DNA of 64,000 nucleotides from Lunularia cruciata (lineage: Eukaryota; Streptophyta; Marchantiopsida; Lunulariales; Lunulariaceae). This document shows positions 9,556-19,456 of this stretch, in pieces (the first letter of the stretch is position 1; each line of letters opens with the position of its first letter). The position numbers were made by a program, and so were the translations under genes. A model generated the notes under the pieces. That model had not been told where the DNA came from. It did no database searches and was given only the letters and a program-made list of their open reading frames with translations. The stretch lies in NCBI GenBank assembly GCA_948567375.1, contig OX419759.1, positions 49,194,593 through 49,258,592 of the forward strand, in the 5' to 3' direction.

Positions 9556-11830
9556 GAGCAGTGCTCACCCAACATGATGATGAGGGGAAGGAGTTTGTGG
9601 TGACCTATGCTAGTCACTCCAACAATTCAGTGGAGGCAAAGTATAGTTCATATGAGGGAGAGTGCTTGGCAATAGTTTGGGTAGTAGCACATTTCTGATG
9701 TTACCTTTTTGGTAACCCCTTCACTCTCATCACTGATCATCAGCCACTAAATTGGTTGATGGAGTCCAATAAGCTTTCAAGGAAGCTTGCATGATGGGCT
9801 TTGATTTTATAGGAGTATGATTTCACGGTTGTTCACAGACCTAGAGTGGTGAACCGTGATGCAAATGGGTTGAGTAGAAACCCATGTCCCAGCTAGCAGG
9901 ATCAGACCAGAGCACATTGGCATGGTGAGACAAATGAGAAGATGGTGCTAGGTTGGCATGTATCGGCCTTTCTATGTATATTTTTAGAGACTTTGGTGGT
10001 ATCTCTCTCAGTGCATATAGGAGGAGTTATTGAGGTCATATATCCAAAGAGTGAAGATATTGGTATAGTTCAGCGAGACATTCATGATGATATCTTAGTG
10101 ATGGACTATCTTTGCGTTGGTGTTGTGGGTGGCACAGTTGGAGCCAAGGAGAGAGATCGTGTTCTTCAGTGAGCCAGACGGTTCAAATTGGACAGCAAAC
10201 ACCTTTGTATGTATGGGAAGATAGTAGAGTGCGAGTAGTATCAATTCCATCTTAGAGGCTATCTTGCGCGTATGTCTAACTTCCATAGGGAAATACGTGC
10301 AGTAGGTCAATGCGGCATCATGTTTGCGAGCAGTTGGTGAAAGAGGACGCCAAAGGGACTGCCCTTCTTGGTGGTGGGTCTTGAAGTTCCACATCAAGGA
10401 ACAACGCTAGTTTGTGGTGGGTGCTTTGAGGATGGTCAGGGCAAAAACACAAAAATAGAGCAACCACGTGCTCCCCATGCTTTTGCACTTTAGCGTCAAT
10501 TAAAGAACCAAAAAGCTGCCTTTGCTTTTGGCATTCCTTCGTATATTTTTGCATTTTGGTCCATCATGCTCATGAGGAGCTAGGACATTTTGGAGTAAAG
10601 CATACATATAGCTTACTCTAGAGTCATTATTGGTGGCACGATATTTAGACCGAGGTACAAAAATTTTTTGCTAGATGTGTGGTTTGTGACCAAGTTAGAG
10701 CATCATTCAATGCCCCTACACCATAGTTACACCTATTACCTATCATGGGATTGGGTTACCGTTGAAGTTTGGACTTTGCTGGACCTTTACCGCTGACTAT
10801 GAGACATCATTGGTATGTCTTGGTGATGGTGGAACACTTCTCTAAGTGGATTGAGTTGGTGGCACTTCCTGACAAGTCTAATGAAGGGACAACTTACTTG
10901 TTCCTGGATTGAGGTCTTAGTTATTTTGGTGCACCAATTGAGGTTTTGACTGATCAAGGTATAGAGTTCTTGGAGGAGTTTCAGGTCTTGTGTGACAAGG
11001 CTTTGATTGATCACCGTACTACCTCTTGAGATCACCCTAAGGAAGATGGCTTAGCAGAGAGAGTGATTCAGACAGTGAAGAGAGGATTGTGAAAGTATGG
11101 TTTGCAGAGAAGCCACTTGGGAGATTGGGATCTCCAATTACCTTGGTTGGCCATTGGCTATCAGTTCAACCGGCAAGCCTCCTTAGCATCCTTCTCTTTG
11201 TACTTTCTACTCTATGGATGAGATCCATATTTACTTGTAGCCATTTGTTGAGATGCTATTGTAGTCTTGGACTTGGATGATCCAGATATATGGGTGAGTG
11301 CATGTTCTCAACTTTTGGAAAGTAATGCCAATGGCCTTTGAGAACTTGGCAATTGATCAGCATATAGATATTTTATGCTATGCTACCATTTGAGGAGGAG
11401 GTTATAGACCCTCAATTTGTCAATTTCATCCAAGTGACTATGTATATCTATAATAGATAGCACCGATGCCACTTGATGTTTTGACATGCCGCACTATCTT
11501 GAGAGTGTGTGAGGTTTTGCCATCTAGAGTCCTTGTGTTGGAAGGACGTGATGGTGTTGTTTGGAAGGATTATGTGCGCAATGTGCCATGCCACCTCCCA
11601 AACATTGATGGTATTATGGACCCAAGCTTGGCACTTGTACGTGCAGGCTTGAGGTGTATGTTATGTGGCTCTTCTAATTGAGCTACTACTATGTTAGTGT
11701 GTGACAACTGTTTGAGAGGATGGTATATGGCATGTATGACTCCTTCCATCATGGTGGTTCCTTAGGGATAGTGGTTATATCTTAGATGTACTTGACCTAT
11801 AGCTAGTTCATTTTTTATGTGATATAAATT
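9556..11830 (+). pseudogene. Old Ty3/gypsy element, 3' part: RNase H, integrase and C-terminal PHD finger, degenerate
   Basis: This continues the frame interrupted at 1745: joining the flanks at GAGC restores the RNase H reading (…LGLG, then AVLTQHDDEGKEF). RNase H landmarks are ITDHQPLNWL near 9735 and NRDANGLS near 9857. Integrase follows: H-x3-H at HEELGHF (10566), CVVC near 10675, and the DDE residues in SLDFAGP (10765), LTDQGIEF (10955) and DGLAERV (11046), which gives D-x(about 33-35)-E spacing. After the integrase C-terminal module (VLVLEGRDGVVWKD, 11531-11572) comes a PHD-finger-like block at 11650-11795 with CMLCG, LVCDNCLRGW and LRC. Two of its eight zinc ligands are mutated (His to Tyr, one Cys to Tyr) and three stops occur in this block. 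The copy is inactive, but it shows the ancestral order RT-RH-IN-PHD. Confidence 0.85.
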
Positions 11831-11947
11831 GCAAACAGATGACTAACGATGGGGCTCCATAGCACCCGGTCTCCTGATCTTTGCCCATCATAGGGTATAC
11901 CATATACTTGGAATAGATGACTATATAGAGTTAGAAGGACCTAACCA

Positions 11948-12080
11948 CCAGCTAGGGGGGGTGATTGTGGTACTTTAGAGTCTATGTATGACTTATGTGT
12001 GAGTTGTGCTTCTATAGTGTATGATGTTGTGTAGCAATGTATGTTGTGTAACAATGTATATACGCACAACACATGCGAGT
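11948..12080 (+). repeat. LTR-like tract at the 3' end of the old PHD-type gypsy element
   Basis: The 130-bp tract contains GTACTTTAGAGTCTATGTAT and TGTTGTGTAGCAATGTA. Its reverse complement recurs at 25913-26025 and 26469-26590, the latter next to another PHD-finger fragment. Association with the same domain in both places suggests it belongs to the LTR or 3' end of this family. Exact LTR borders could not be set. Confidence 0.55.
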
Positions 12081-12249
12081 GTATGCCTTGCATAGGCTCT
12101 ATCCAAATTTTTTCTAGAACTCTTACAAGCTACTCAATTTGTCAATCCCAACTCTCTTGTAGTTCTACCTCAAATATTAGAAGAACTCCATCATGGGGTT
12201 AAACCCAAGTATTGCACCACCTCCTATAATGTTACTCCTACTCATAGTA
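12081..12249. other. Junction between + and - strand TE fragments
   Basis: Nothing recognisable is coded here. It joins the 3' end of the + strand PHD-type element to a minus-strand gag-like fragment. Confidence 0.4.
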
Positions 12250-12625
12250 AAACCATCTACAACTAGTGCACTCCATTGGATACACTAATGGAGATGACGT
12301 TCAAAGACCAATATTGTCTCCATAGCTCAATCTCCTCCAAGTGGTCTTTCCTAAGCTCATGATAGTCATCCATATGTAAACCTTCCAAGTACTAGAACAA
12401 TCTCTTCTATGCCATGAAAGGTGTGAACAAAGTTGGGTTTTGTATCTACTATAGATCACACCAACTATCAAACTCTTGGATGAAGTCATCCAACTTAATG
12501 GTACCCATTGTACTAGAGTAGTCCATGTGACCTTTGGATACCCCATAAATTTCATCCATGTCCCACAACAACGGTATGGACACCCCAAGTGCACTCTCAA
12601 CTAAATGAGCTCCTCTATCAAACTC
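12250..12625 (-). pseudogene. Gag-like retrotransposon fragment
   Basis: Minus-strand translation gives segments such as KLDDFIQEFDSW, then TPFMAWKRLFQYLEG (with substitutions and stops), then DDYHELRKDHLEEI. The aromatic, Asp/Glu-rich pattern resembles Ty3/gypsy gag helices. At least three stops break it. An LTR-like repeat at 14041-14490 lies upstream in the same orientation, so the two may be remains of one element, perhaps of the PHD-type family. No zinc knuckle or pol is attached. Confidence 0.45.
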
Positions 12626-14040
12626 CAAATCAGAATCAATCTCCTTCCTCTTTAGGACTTGAGATATGAGTTGATACCAAGTACCATTCTATGTAAACCC
12701 ACAATGTATTGTAGTTATATCTCCTCCAAAATCCTCAAAGAACTCTGTTGTGACAATGCAACTCAAACCATAACATAACCACTACAGGCACTCTACCAAG
12801 TGCCACCACCAATTGAACACCACTCACTAATGTAGCTCCAATTGTGACAACTACACTAGGAGAAGGTGCAACTTGTAACTTACCATCATAACACATACTC
12901 TCATGATTTGTAGATCTTTACTTTTTGTCTCATTGGAAACAAACATACGTAGTTTGATTGATCATCACTCCAACCTCGCTATCGAGGTACACCAAAACAT
13001 CAATGCTATAAAGTCAAGGCACCTCACACAAACATGGTACACAAATAGAAAATAAAGAATAAAGGAGATCCAATCACAAGATATCTAAACAAACCCTCCA
13101 TCTCATAAATCAACATTAGATTGACTCTACCACCATTTGGCATTTGACATAAGAGAAGTGTTTGTCTACTCCTAAGCTACTAAGATCACCAAGGATAGAA
13201 TCAAATTGCCTTTCCTAGCCAAAGCCACACGTGTATATGTATTAGTCTACCAATCAATAAAAGAACAAGTCATGGTGGACTAGTTGGCTAGGGCACAAGT
13301 CTAGGAACCAAAGATATGAGGTTCAAATCATATTGTGCATAATTTAGAAAGGTGTGAAGATTTTACCAAACATTGGCCAAAAACTATAAAAAATTCATCT
13401 AAACTAGCTAGCCTTATGCCAACAAGTTGGTTGGCTTGCCCTTTTAGGTCTCTCTAGCCCATAGCCCTATGCCTCAAAATGCCCAAATGAGGTCTTTTTT
13501 CTTGCCAATTCAAGCCCTCTCCAAATCCGGTCAAGCTTCATTAACTTGAGCATTAGCTAGGGCAATTTGAGAAACTTCCAACTTTGGATAACGTCCGCCA
13601 ACTTGACTTCCAAATCTGGACAATCTTTGCAAATTTGACACACCTCTTCTAGAGTTGGCTGACCGCCAAATCCTCTTCTAACTATCAACTTGAACCAAAT
13701 TGAGAGGATGAGGATCTCCAAATCTCCAATTCGAGGGGATGGATTCCCAAATTTATCTCTAATTTTGAACTTTGTGCTCAATTCGTACCAAATCAACCTT
13801 GATTGCATCTCTTTGGGCTCAAATCAAACACCCACTATTTCAAATTGACTTTATTCTTAGAAATTTGGCCAATGCTTCTACATACCGTCTATTGTACTAC
13901 CACATCTATACCAACTCAAACAAGGCTTCTAGACATAATCACTCTCAAGGAAATCTAGGACCACGATCAAATGTACCAATGATCAACTAGGTTTGGAGAC
14001 AACGCACTCGATTCATGCACCTAATTTCTCATCTACTCTC
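12626..14040. other. Non-coding, TE-derived interval; possible tRNA-like segment
   Basis: No open frame here has a recognisable product. Around 13281-13330 there is a tRNA-like arrangement of an A-box-like stretch (TAGTTGGCTAGGGC) and a B-box-like stretch (AGGTTCAAATCA) about 25 nt apart, as in a decayed tRNA or the head of a tRNA-derived SINE. The stems do not pair well, so this is only a hint. Confidence 0.3.
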
Positions 14041-14490
14041 ACTTTTTTGATGTAATCAATTCATTCTTGCACTTGAATCACACTCAAATCAGATCTATAC
14101 TCAATCACTCATTGAACAATCTGCCAACAATCAAGCCACATTGACTCTAGATAAGAGAGTCTAAGTGATGCTTGCGTGCCTTTGTCCACCATAGCCAAAA
14201 ACTTGAAGGCTCAACAGTAGAGAATTGAGCTTTCTGGAGTTGCATTTCAAAAGTATACCCCATCTACTCAACCTAGGTCTCCAGCCTTAATGACACCATT
14301 GACGGCACATGTGAAGGTACAAATAGTGCAAGTGATGGTAAGTCACACCATATGATCAATAGCCCTAACATGAAATCTGGCTGCCAACAAGTAGTCCATG
14401 AGTAACTACCAAAATAACTATGATTGGCAACACTACCACTCCAAAGCACAAGCAAATTAGCCTCAATGCTACAAATGTCATTACATTCAC
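14041..14490 (-). repeat. Dispersed repeat, LTR-like, also at 26030-26470
   Basis: About 440 bp align in the same orientation with 26030-26470. Shared blocks include CTTGAAGGCTCAA, CAAATAGTGCAAGTGATGGT and AGTAGTCCATGAGTAACTAC, with scattered substitutions. At the other site it abuts a minus-strand PHD-type gypsy fragment, which suggests that it is part of that family's LTR. No coding potential. Confidence 0.6.
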
Positions 14491-15770
14491 AATTCTTGGC
14501 ATGCAAGAAGATAAGGAAGAGTTTAGTCAAGGTATGTAGGAGTTTGAGGAGGATGTCCTTGCTACTATGAGAACTAATGAAGAAATTCCAAGAACCCAAG
14601 ATGAAATTCCAATTAGGAGCTCGAGGCAAGGGAGAGAAGGAGCGGAAGGATGAATTGCATAAGAGGAGGAAATCCTCAAATTATCCCTACATTATCCTCT
14701 TTTACTCAAGACATTGGCAAGGCATACTAAATCGAGGAGAGATTCTTTGGAGGCCAACTTGAGGTGTAAACTTGCAAAGATCAATGCTAAAAACTTTACC
14801 AAGACTGAGAAATTGAGAATTAAAATGGAAGCAAAACATAGAGTGAAAACACAAAAGTTGAGATTTAAGGAGAGGAATGCAAAATCAAACCTTTTTTTTT
14901 CATAACCCTAGAATTAGCTAGGCCCGGAAAACCAAGAAATCATCAAGAGTATTATCACATTGCTCTCAAAAATTTATGCACATTTGGTTGATAAGTCCAG
15001 TCCCAATCCCGTCTTTGCAGTTTAATGATTCCCTTTTGTAACAATTACACAAAATGCACATGATAGCATTATAGCATTTTTAACCACTGCAAAGATATAA
15101 GTAAAGTAGAGTTAATTTAAATGCATCGATACACAAACCTATCTATGAAATCAACATGAACTTAGGAAAAAAACCAACTTGGGACAGAAATATAAAATGA
15201 TTCATTAGCAACCAAAGCAAAGACAACAAAGGAACAAAGACAAAGAAATGACAACAAAGAAGGGGAGAACTCGCTCCGACATGGGAGAGACTCGCTTGCA
15301 TTGGATGGGGCTTGCTCGCTGGAGGAGGATTTCCATGATCAAGGGAGAGCTCGCTTGGACAGAAGTAGACTTGCTCAGAAAGGAAATGGGTCTTGCAAGT
15401 CTAGGGGAGGGCTCATAAAAAAGTTTATGGTTTAGGGCGTAAACTCAAATGCATCGATGGATCGCTGAATTGAAGAATTGCATTGCCAATGCAATGCTCA
15501 TGTAACAAATGGGCCCTTGCTATATAGCCAATGAGATCCTTTTTATCCTGGATGTGTGCTTGTTTGAAGGAAGGAACAACATGGTAGTGATGCACAACTT
15601 CAAGTGAAACTTTTATTTTCCAAAACTTTGAGCCTCTGAATCATTTTTTTTCTTTCTTGACTTCTTCTCCTCCCGAAACTTTCAACCTTTGAATCACTTT
15701 CTTTTCTTATTAACTTCTTCACAACTCAAATTCCATTCCTCCTAATTTTTCTCTTCCCATGCAAGCGATC
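14491..15770. other. Interval without recognisable genes
   Basis: Short + strand frames at 14577-14905 are Lys/Arg/Glu-rich and low in complexity; I do not recognise them. Positions 15240-15420 show a loose repetition of the word CTCGCT. No RNA gene or TE end could be identified. The TE-rich composition changes to a more balanced one near 15770. Confidence 0.35.
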
Positions 15771-16828
15771 ATGCGGACACTACTACGTAATAGGGAGTCT
15801 ACAGGAAGCACCACTACAGTAAAATCATACGGGTCACTTTTCTCGAAAGGACTTACATTAATTACCGCTAATTAGTGCCTATGAATCTCCGTTACGGGAA
15901 AATTCTCCGACCGTCCAAATTTTACGGCGACTTTCATAAACGAGCCGGATTTCCTGTACGACTACTCGTCTAAATCCGTCGAAATCAGAAGAATCGAAAA
16001 CTATAACCCTCTATTATTAGCACGGGAAAGGCGGGCCTGCAATACATACATCCTCACAATAGGCTAAAGTAAGGATCGGCGTCCTGCAAGACTACGAGAA
16101 TCTGCGCTATGGAAGGCAGGCTGACTGGGGAGGACATTGCGGAGTTCTCTGACGAGTGAAGAAGACGGGCCCGCATGGAGTTCGAGCAGTTCCGGGCGAC
16201 TTAGCACACAAAGGGCGGAAGCGCTTACCTGGCGAAAGAAGTCGCTGGGTGCAGTGTGCCTGCGAGCACAATGCGGGATCTATGATATCCGAGTGGTGTC
16301 CAAGTGGAGTTAGCGATGAGCAACCACTGCCGCTCCTGATCCTGAAGCGGATGTTTCCTTGTACGTCCGACTGAGTGACTCGTTCCTGTGGGAGTTCTTT
16401 GCTTCCTTCCTCTCTTTTGATAGTGCTAGTGGCGAAACGTGTATGGGATAAAACAGAAACCGGCTTTTGTTCTCCCATTCTAATTTCCGGACCAAATTGT
16501 AATGGATCAGTTTGGTATTTTCAAGAGGGCTGGAATGGATTTGACTTACAAAGATATAGTCTTGGATCAAAAGAGGTGGAATGAAAGAGGAAGCTAGCTG
16601 CTGTGGTGTCTCGATCTGAAGGACTTGTGGGTATGCCACTTGGTTGCCACTCATGCATTAATAATGAGAGAACTTCAAGGTAGTAAGAAGCAACGAAAAG
16701 CTGCAAGTTTCCTACTCATTTTCTCTGCTGCTAGTCATTAATCGGCAAACACTTGGGGACGTAGGAATTGTTCTTCTCCTAGAAGTGGGTGTGGGGTGAG
16801 GGAGTGAGGCGAGAGACAGCTGTTTGTA
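15771..16828 (+). promoter_or_regulatory. Upstream region of serpin gene 1
   Basis: About 1 kb of balanced-composition DNA precedes the serpin 1 ATG. Overlapping frames on both strands (16107-16654) match nothing I know. No convincing TATA box is visible, and the transcription start cannot be placed. The stretch is free of recognisable TE sequence. Confidence 0.3.
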
Positions 16829-18226
16829 ATGACGTACCTGCAGATGTCATATTCGCAAACGGCCTATGCATTGGAGCTGTATAAGCAGGTTTTAACAGTC
16901 GAGAGTGGAAATGCGGCAGTGTCCCCCCTGAGCATAGCGACGGCGCTTGCCATCGTTTCTGTGGGAGCAAGAGGACAGACGCTGAATCAGCTGGTGTCTC
17001 ATTTAGGATTCTCAGACAGTCAGTCTATGCATGAATTTTGCTCGTACATAAGAGACTTTGTGCTCAAGGACTACAGTCATATTGGTGGCCATCTACTGAA
17101 TTATGCCACTTGCCTCTTGCTGGACAAAGCTTTTCCTCTGCACCCTGAGTACCAGAGGCTTGTTAGAGATCAGTTTGGAGCTGAAGTAGCAACTGTTGAC
17201 CTTCAATTTCAGGTATGAATCGAATCAATATGTTTCTTCAGCAACTGTGTAGAAACCTGTCTGTAGAGAGACGTAGCTTAGATCCGCATTCTCACTTTCG
17301 TTAGCATGAGAACATAATTTCATGTGGCATCCTTGTCGGTTGCCAGAATTCCTGATTATACAAACTCAATATTGGATGAAATTATTAGCAGCAGTGGGAA
17401 AACTATTTGGTGGGTGGGTTTCCTACAGGCTGAAGTTATCCGGGTCCAAGTAAACGAGTGGGTCAATCATAGGACTCGGGGGAAGATTACCGAGCTTTTC
17501 TCGCCAGGCTCTGTCAACGAGGAAACCAAATTTTTGCTGGCGAATACTCTGTATTTCAAAGGCCAATGGGAGAAGCAATTTGATCCATCAAGAACGAGAT
17601 TTGAGACCTTCTACTTGCTAGATGGGACGGGAGTGGATAAGCCAATGATGACAAGCATTGACAGACATTACATTGGAGATTGTGGAACATTCAAAGTGTT
17701 GAGGTTGCCATACAGGCAAGGAATTTCGGGATCTCAGGGGGTTTCGATCAGTATGTACATACTGCTGCCAAATAAAATAGATGGACTTCAAGAGATTGAG
17801 AAACATCTCGATGCGTCTGCTGCCAAATGGTTCATGGAGTACTTGCCCACGATGAGAGAACCCGTAGCAGTGGGTCGGTTTCTTCTCCCACGCTTCTGCA
17901 TCAGTAGTGCGTTTGACATTGGCAAATTCCTGAATACCATGGGCCTGACTTTGCCGTTCGACCTTCTGAGGGCTGATTTTTCTGGTATGCTCGGTGGGGC
18001 CTACAGCTCTCCCCTCTTCATTTCTCAAATGATTCACAAAGCTGTCGTGGAGGTGAACGAGGAGGGCACAGTAGCAGCTGCGGCCACTGGCATCTGTATT
18101 GCGTTTGGTTCTGCTCCACCAATTCAGAAGCCCGTTGACTTTGTTGCGGACCATCCCTTCCTCTTCCTGATCAGGGAAGACGTAACCGGTATTATCATGT
18201 TCATTAGCCGCGTAACGAATCCTTAG
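16829..18226 (+). CDS. Serpin 1 (plant-type serine protease inhibitor), two exons
   Basis: Exons 16829-17212 and 17429-18226 flank a 216-bp GT..AG intron (donor CAG|GTATGA, acceptor CCTACAG|G) in phase 0. The spliced protein has 393 residues, the usual plant serpin size. Family marks: VSPLSIATAL (about residues 30-40); NTLYFKGQW (167-175); SMYILLPN; RCL hinge EEGTVAAAAT (339-348), with Thr at P14 and Ala at P12-P9 as in inhibitory serpins; and signature FVADHPFLF (about 365-373). Counting 17 residues from the first hinge Glu puts P1-P1' at Gly355-Ser356, with Phe at P2. The RCL length matches that remembered for the Arabidopsis serpin. No signal peptide is seen, so a nucleo-cytoplasmic protein is likely. 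Serpins trap target proteases by loop insertion after cleavage; the target here is unknown. The ATG six codons in (residue 6) is an alternative start. Confidence 0.93.
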
Positions 18227-19135
18227 CAGAAAATTTGCTTCCTCAAGAGCTCTATCTACACTTACTCGAGTCACTTGGAGTCACGGGTCCCTTAGCATTC
18301 TGTATTCAAACAGCAGTTTCGGCTTCAAACTCATCTTGCTACGGGGTCCAAAAGTGTTAAAGCATAACTACTCCGACTTTATGCTTCATTCCATCGTCAG
18401 CATCAGACCTCTTCAATTTCAGGAGCTCAGGAAGTAAGAAGCACGAAGCTCTGAGGAGGCGAAGAAACAGCTTCGCGGATGCCACTTCTCCAGTGGTGTA
18501 GTCTGTGGAGGTCAACTTTCAATCTCCAAGCTGCTCACTTTTCTGGGATTTCACTTGTGGACGCGGATACATGTTTCTCAAAAGAAACATGACTAGTTGC
18601 TTTCCCAGACATACTGTAGTAGGTATATTTACGAATAACAACTAGCCTCTGCGCTTGAACTTTCCTGATGAGCAGAACAACTGGAGCTAGTGCATTGGAC
18701 ACGGAAATGGTGTCATTCCACCACATTCTTTCACTACAATACTTTGTGTAAAAAAGAGAAACAGGTACTGGTACCCAACTGTGTTGTTGAAGTATAATTT
18801 CAGAAGCGTGGAAGGATTAGGATCTGCATAGCGAAGACGATGATGGCGGCATCATTGTATAACAACACTTCAAGGTTAGGGTGTGAGACAATATCAATGG
18901 TATCAACACACCTACTACTGTAAATACGGGTATTTATGAGATAGCAGCCACTCCAAATGCATGTGGGTACGCTGTTACCCTGTTCTCCATGGAGGACTTT
19001 CACCTTCATGGAAACTCAGTGATCATTGATCACCATGGCACCGTCATGAAACTTCTTGTTCATTGATGACCATGGGAAATTTAACTATTTCATTGAGTCA
19101 GGTGTTAGACCTTATCCCATTATGCCCAAGCATTG
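18227..19135. other. Serpin 1 downstream region
   Basis: This contains the 3' untranslated region of serpin 1 and intergenic DNA. No clear AATAAA signal lies close to the stop. No coding signal was recognised on either strand. Confidence 0.4.
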
Positions 19136-19456
19136 ATGTATTTAGTTTGCTACTCTCTTGACAGGCTCGACATGCTCAGAAGGACGAATCAGGGCTATAA
19201 AGCAAGAGAACAAAGTGGAGAGAGCCACCACCAGATATTTGATCACAGCTACCTTTGGGCTACTTTACCAATCAAAGTGGTAAATTTGCGCTTAGAACCG
19301 GGTCCGAACGAAGGGCCGAAGACCGGAAATGGCTTGATTCGGGTAGGCGAGTACTACGACTCTCTGACGTCCACCTTCGTCCAGATAGCTGAAGTGGACT
19401 TCACTGGTGTTGCCTATGAAGTGAAGTTTGCCATTATTATGTCGTTACTACACTGA
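19136..19456 (+). CDS. Unrecognised ORF, faint resemblance to a PP2/lectin-like C-terminus
   Basis: The open frame of 106 residues has a more protein-like second half (WATLPIKVVNLRLEPGP … NGLIRVGEYY … VQIAEVDFTGVAYEV). The alternation of strands and the GEYY…AEVDF order recall the last part of phloem protein 2-type lectin domains, but the conserved Trp-Lys-Ser-Gly-Leu block is missing. CTCTTGACAG at 19147-19156 could be a splice acceptor, making this a 3' exon or a relic. I cannot find an upstream exon. It could equally be chance. Confidence 0.22.
   Translation: MYLVCYSLDRLDMLRRTNQGYKAREQSGESHHQIFDHSYLWATLPIKVVNLRLEPGPNEGPKTGNGLIRVGEYYDSLTSTFVQIAEVDFTGVAYEVKFAIIMSLLH

Noticed and set aside
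17324..17428. In-frame extension of serpin 1 exon 2 upstream of 17429
   Set aside because: It is intronic: splicing at 17212/17429 gives the canonical serpin sequence and length, while the extension has no family similarity.
17618..18274. 218-residue antisense frame over serpin 1 exon 2
   Set aside because: The sense strand is a clear serpin exon; the antisense product has no recognisable domain.
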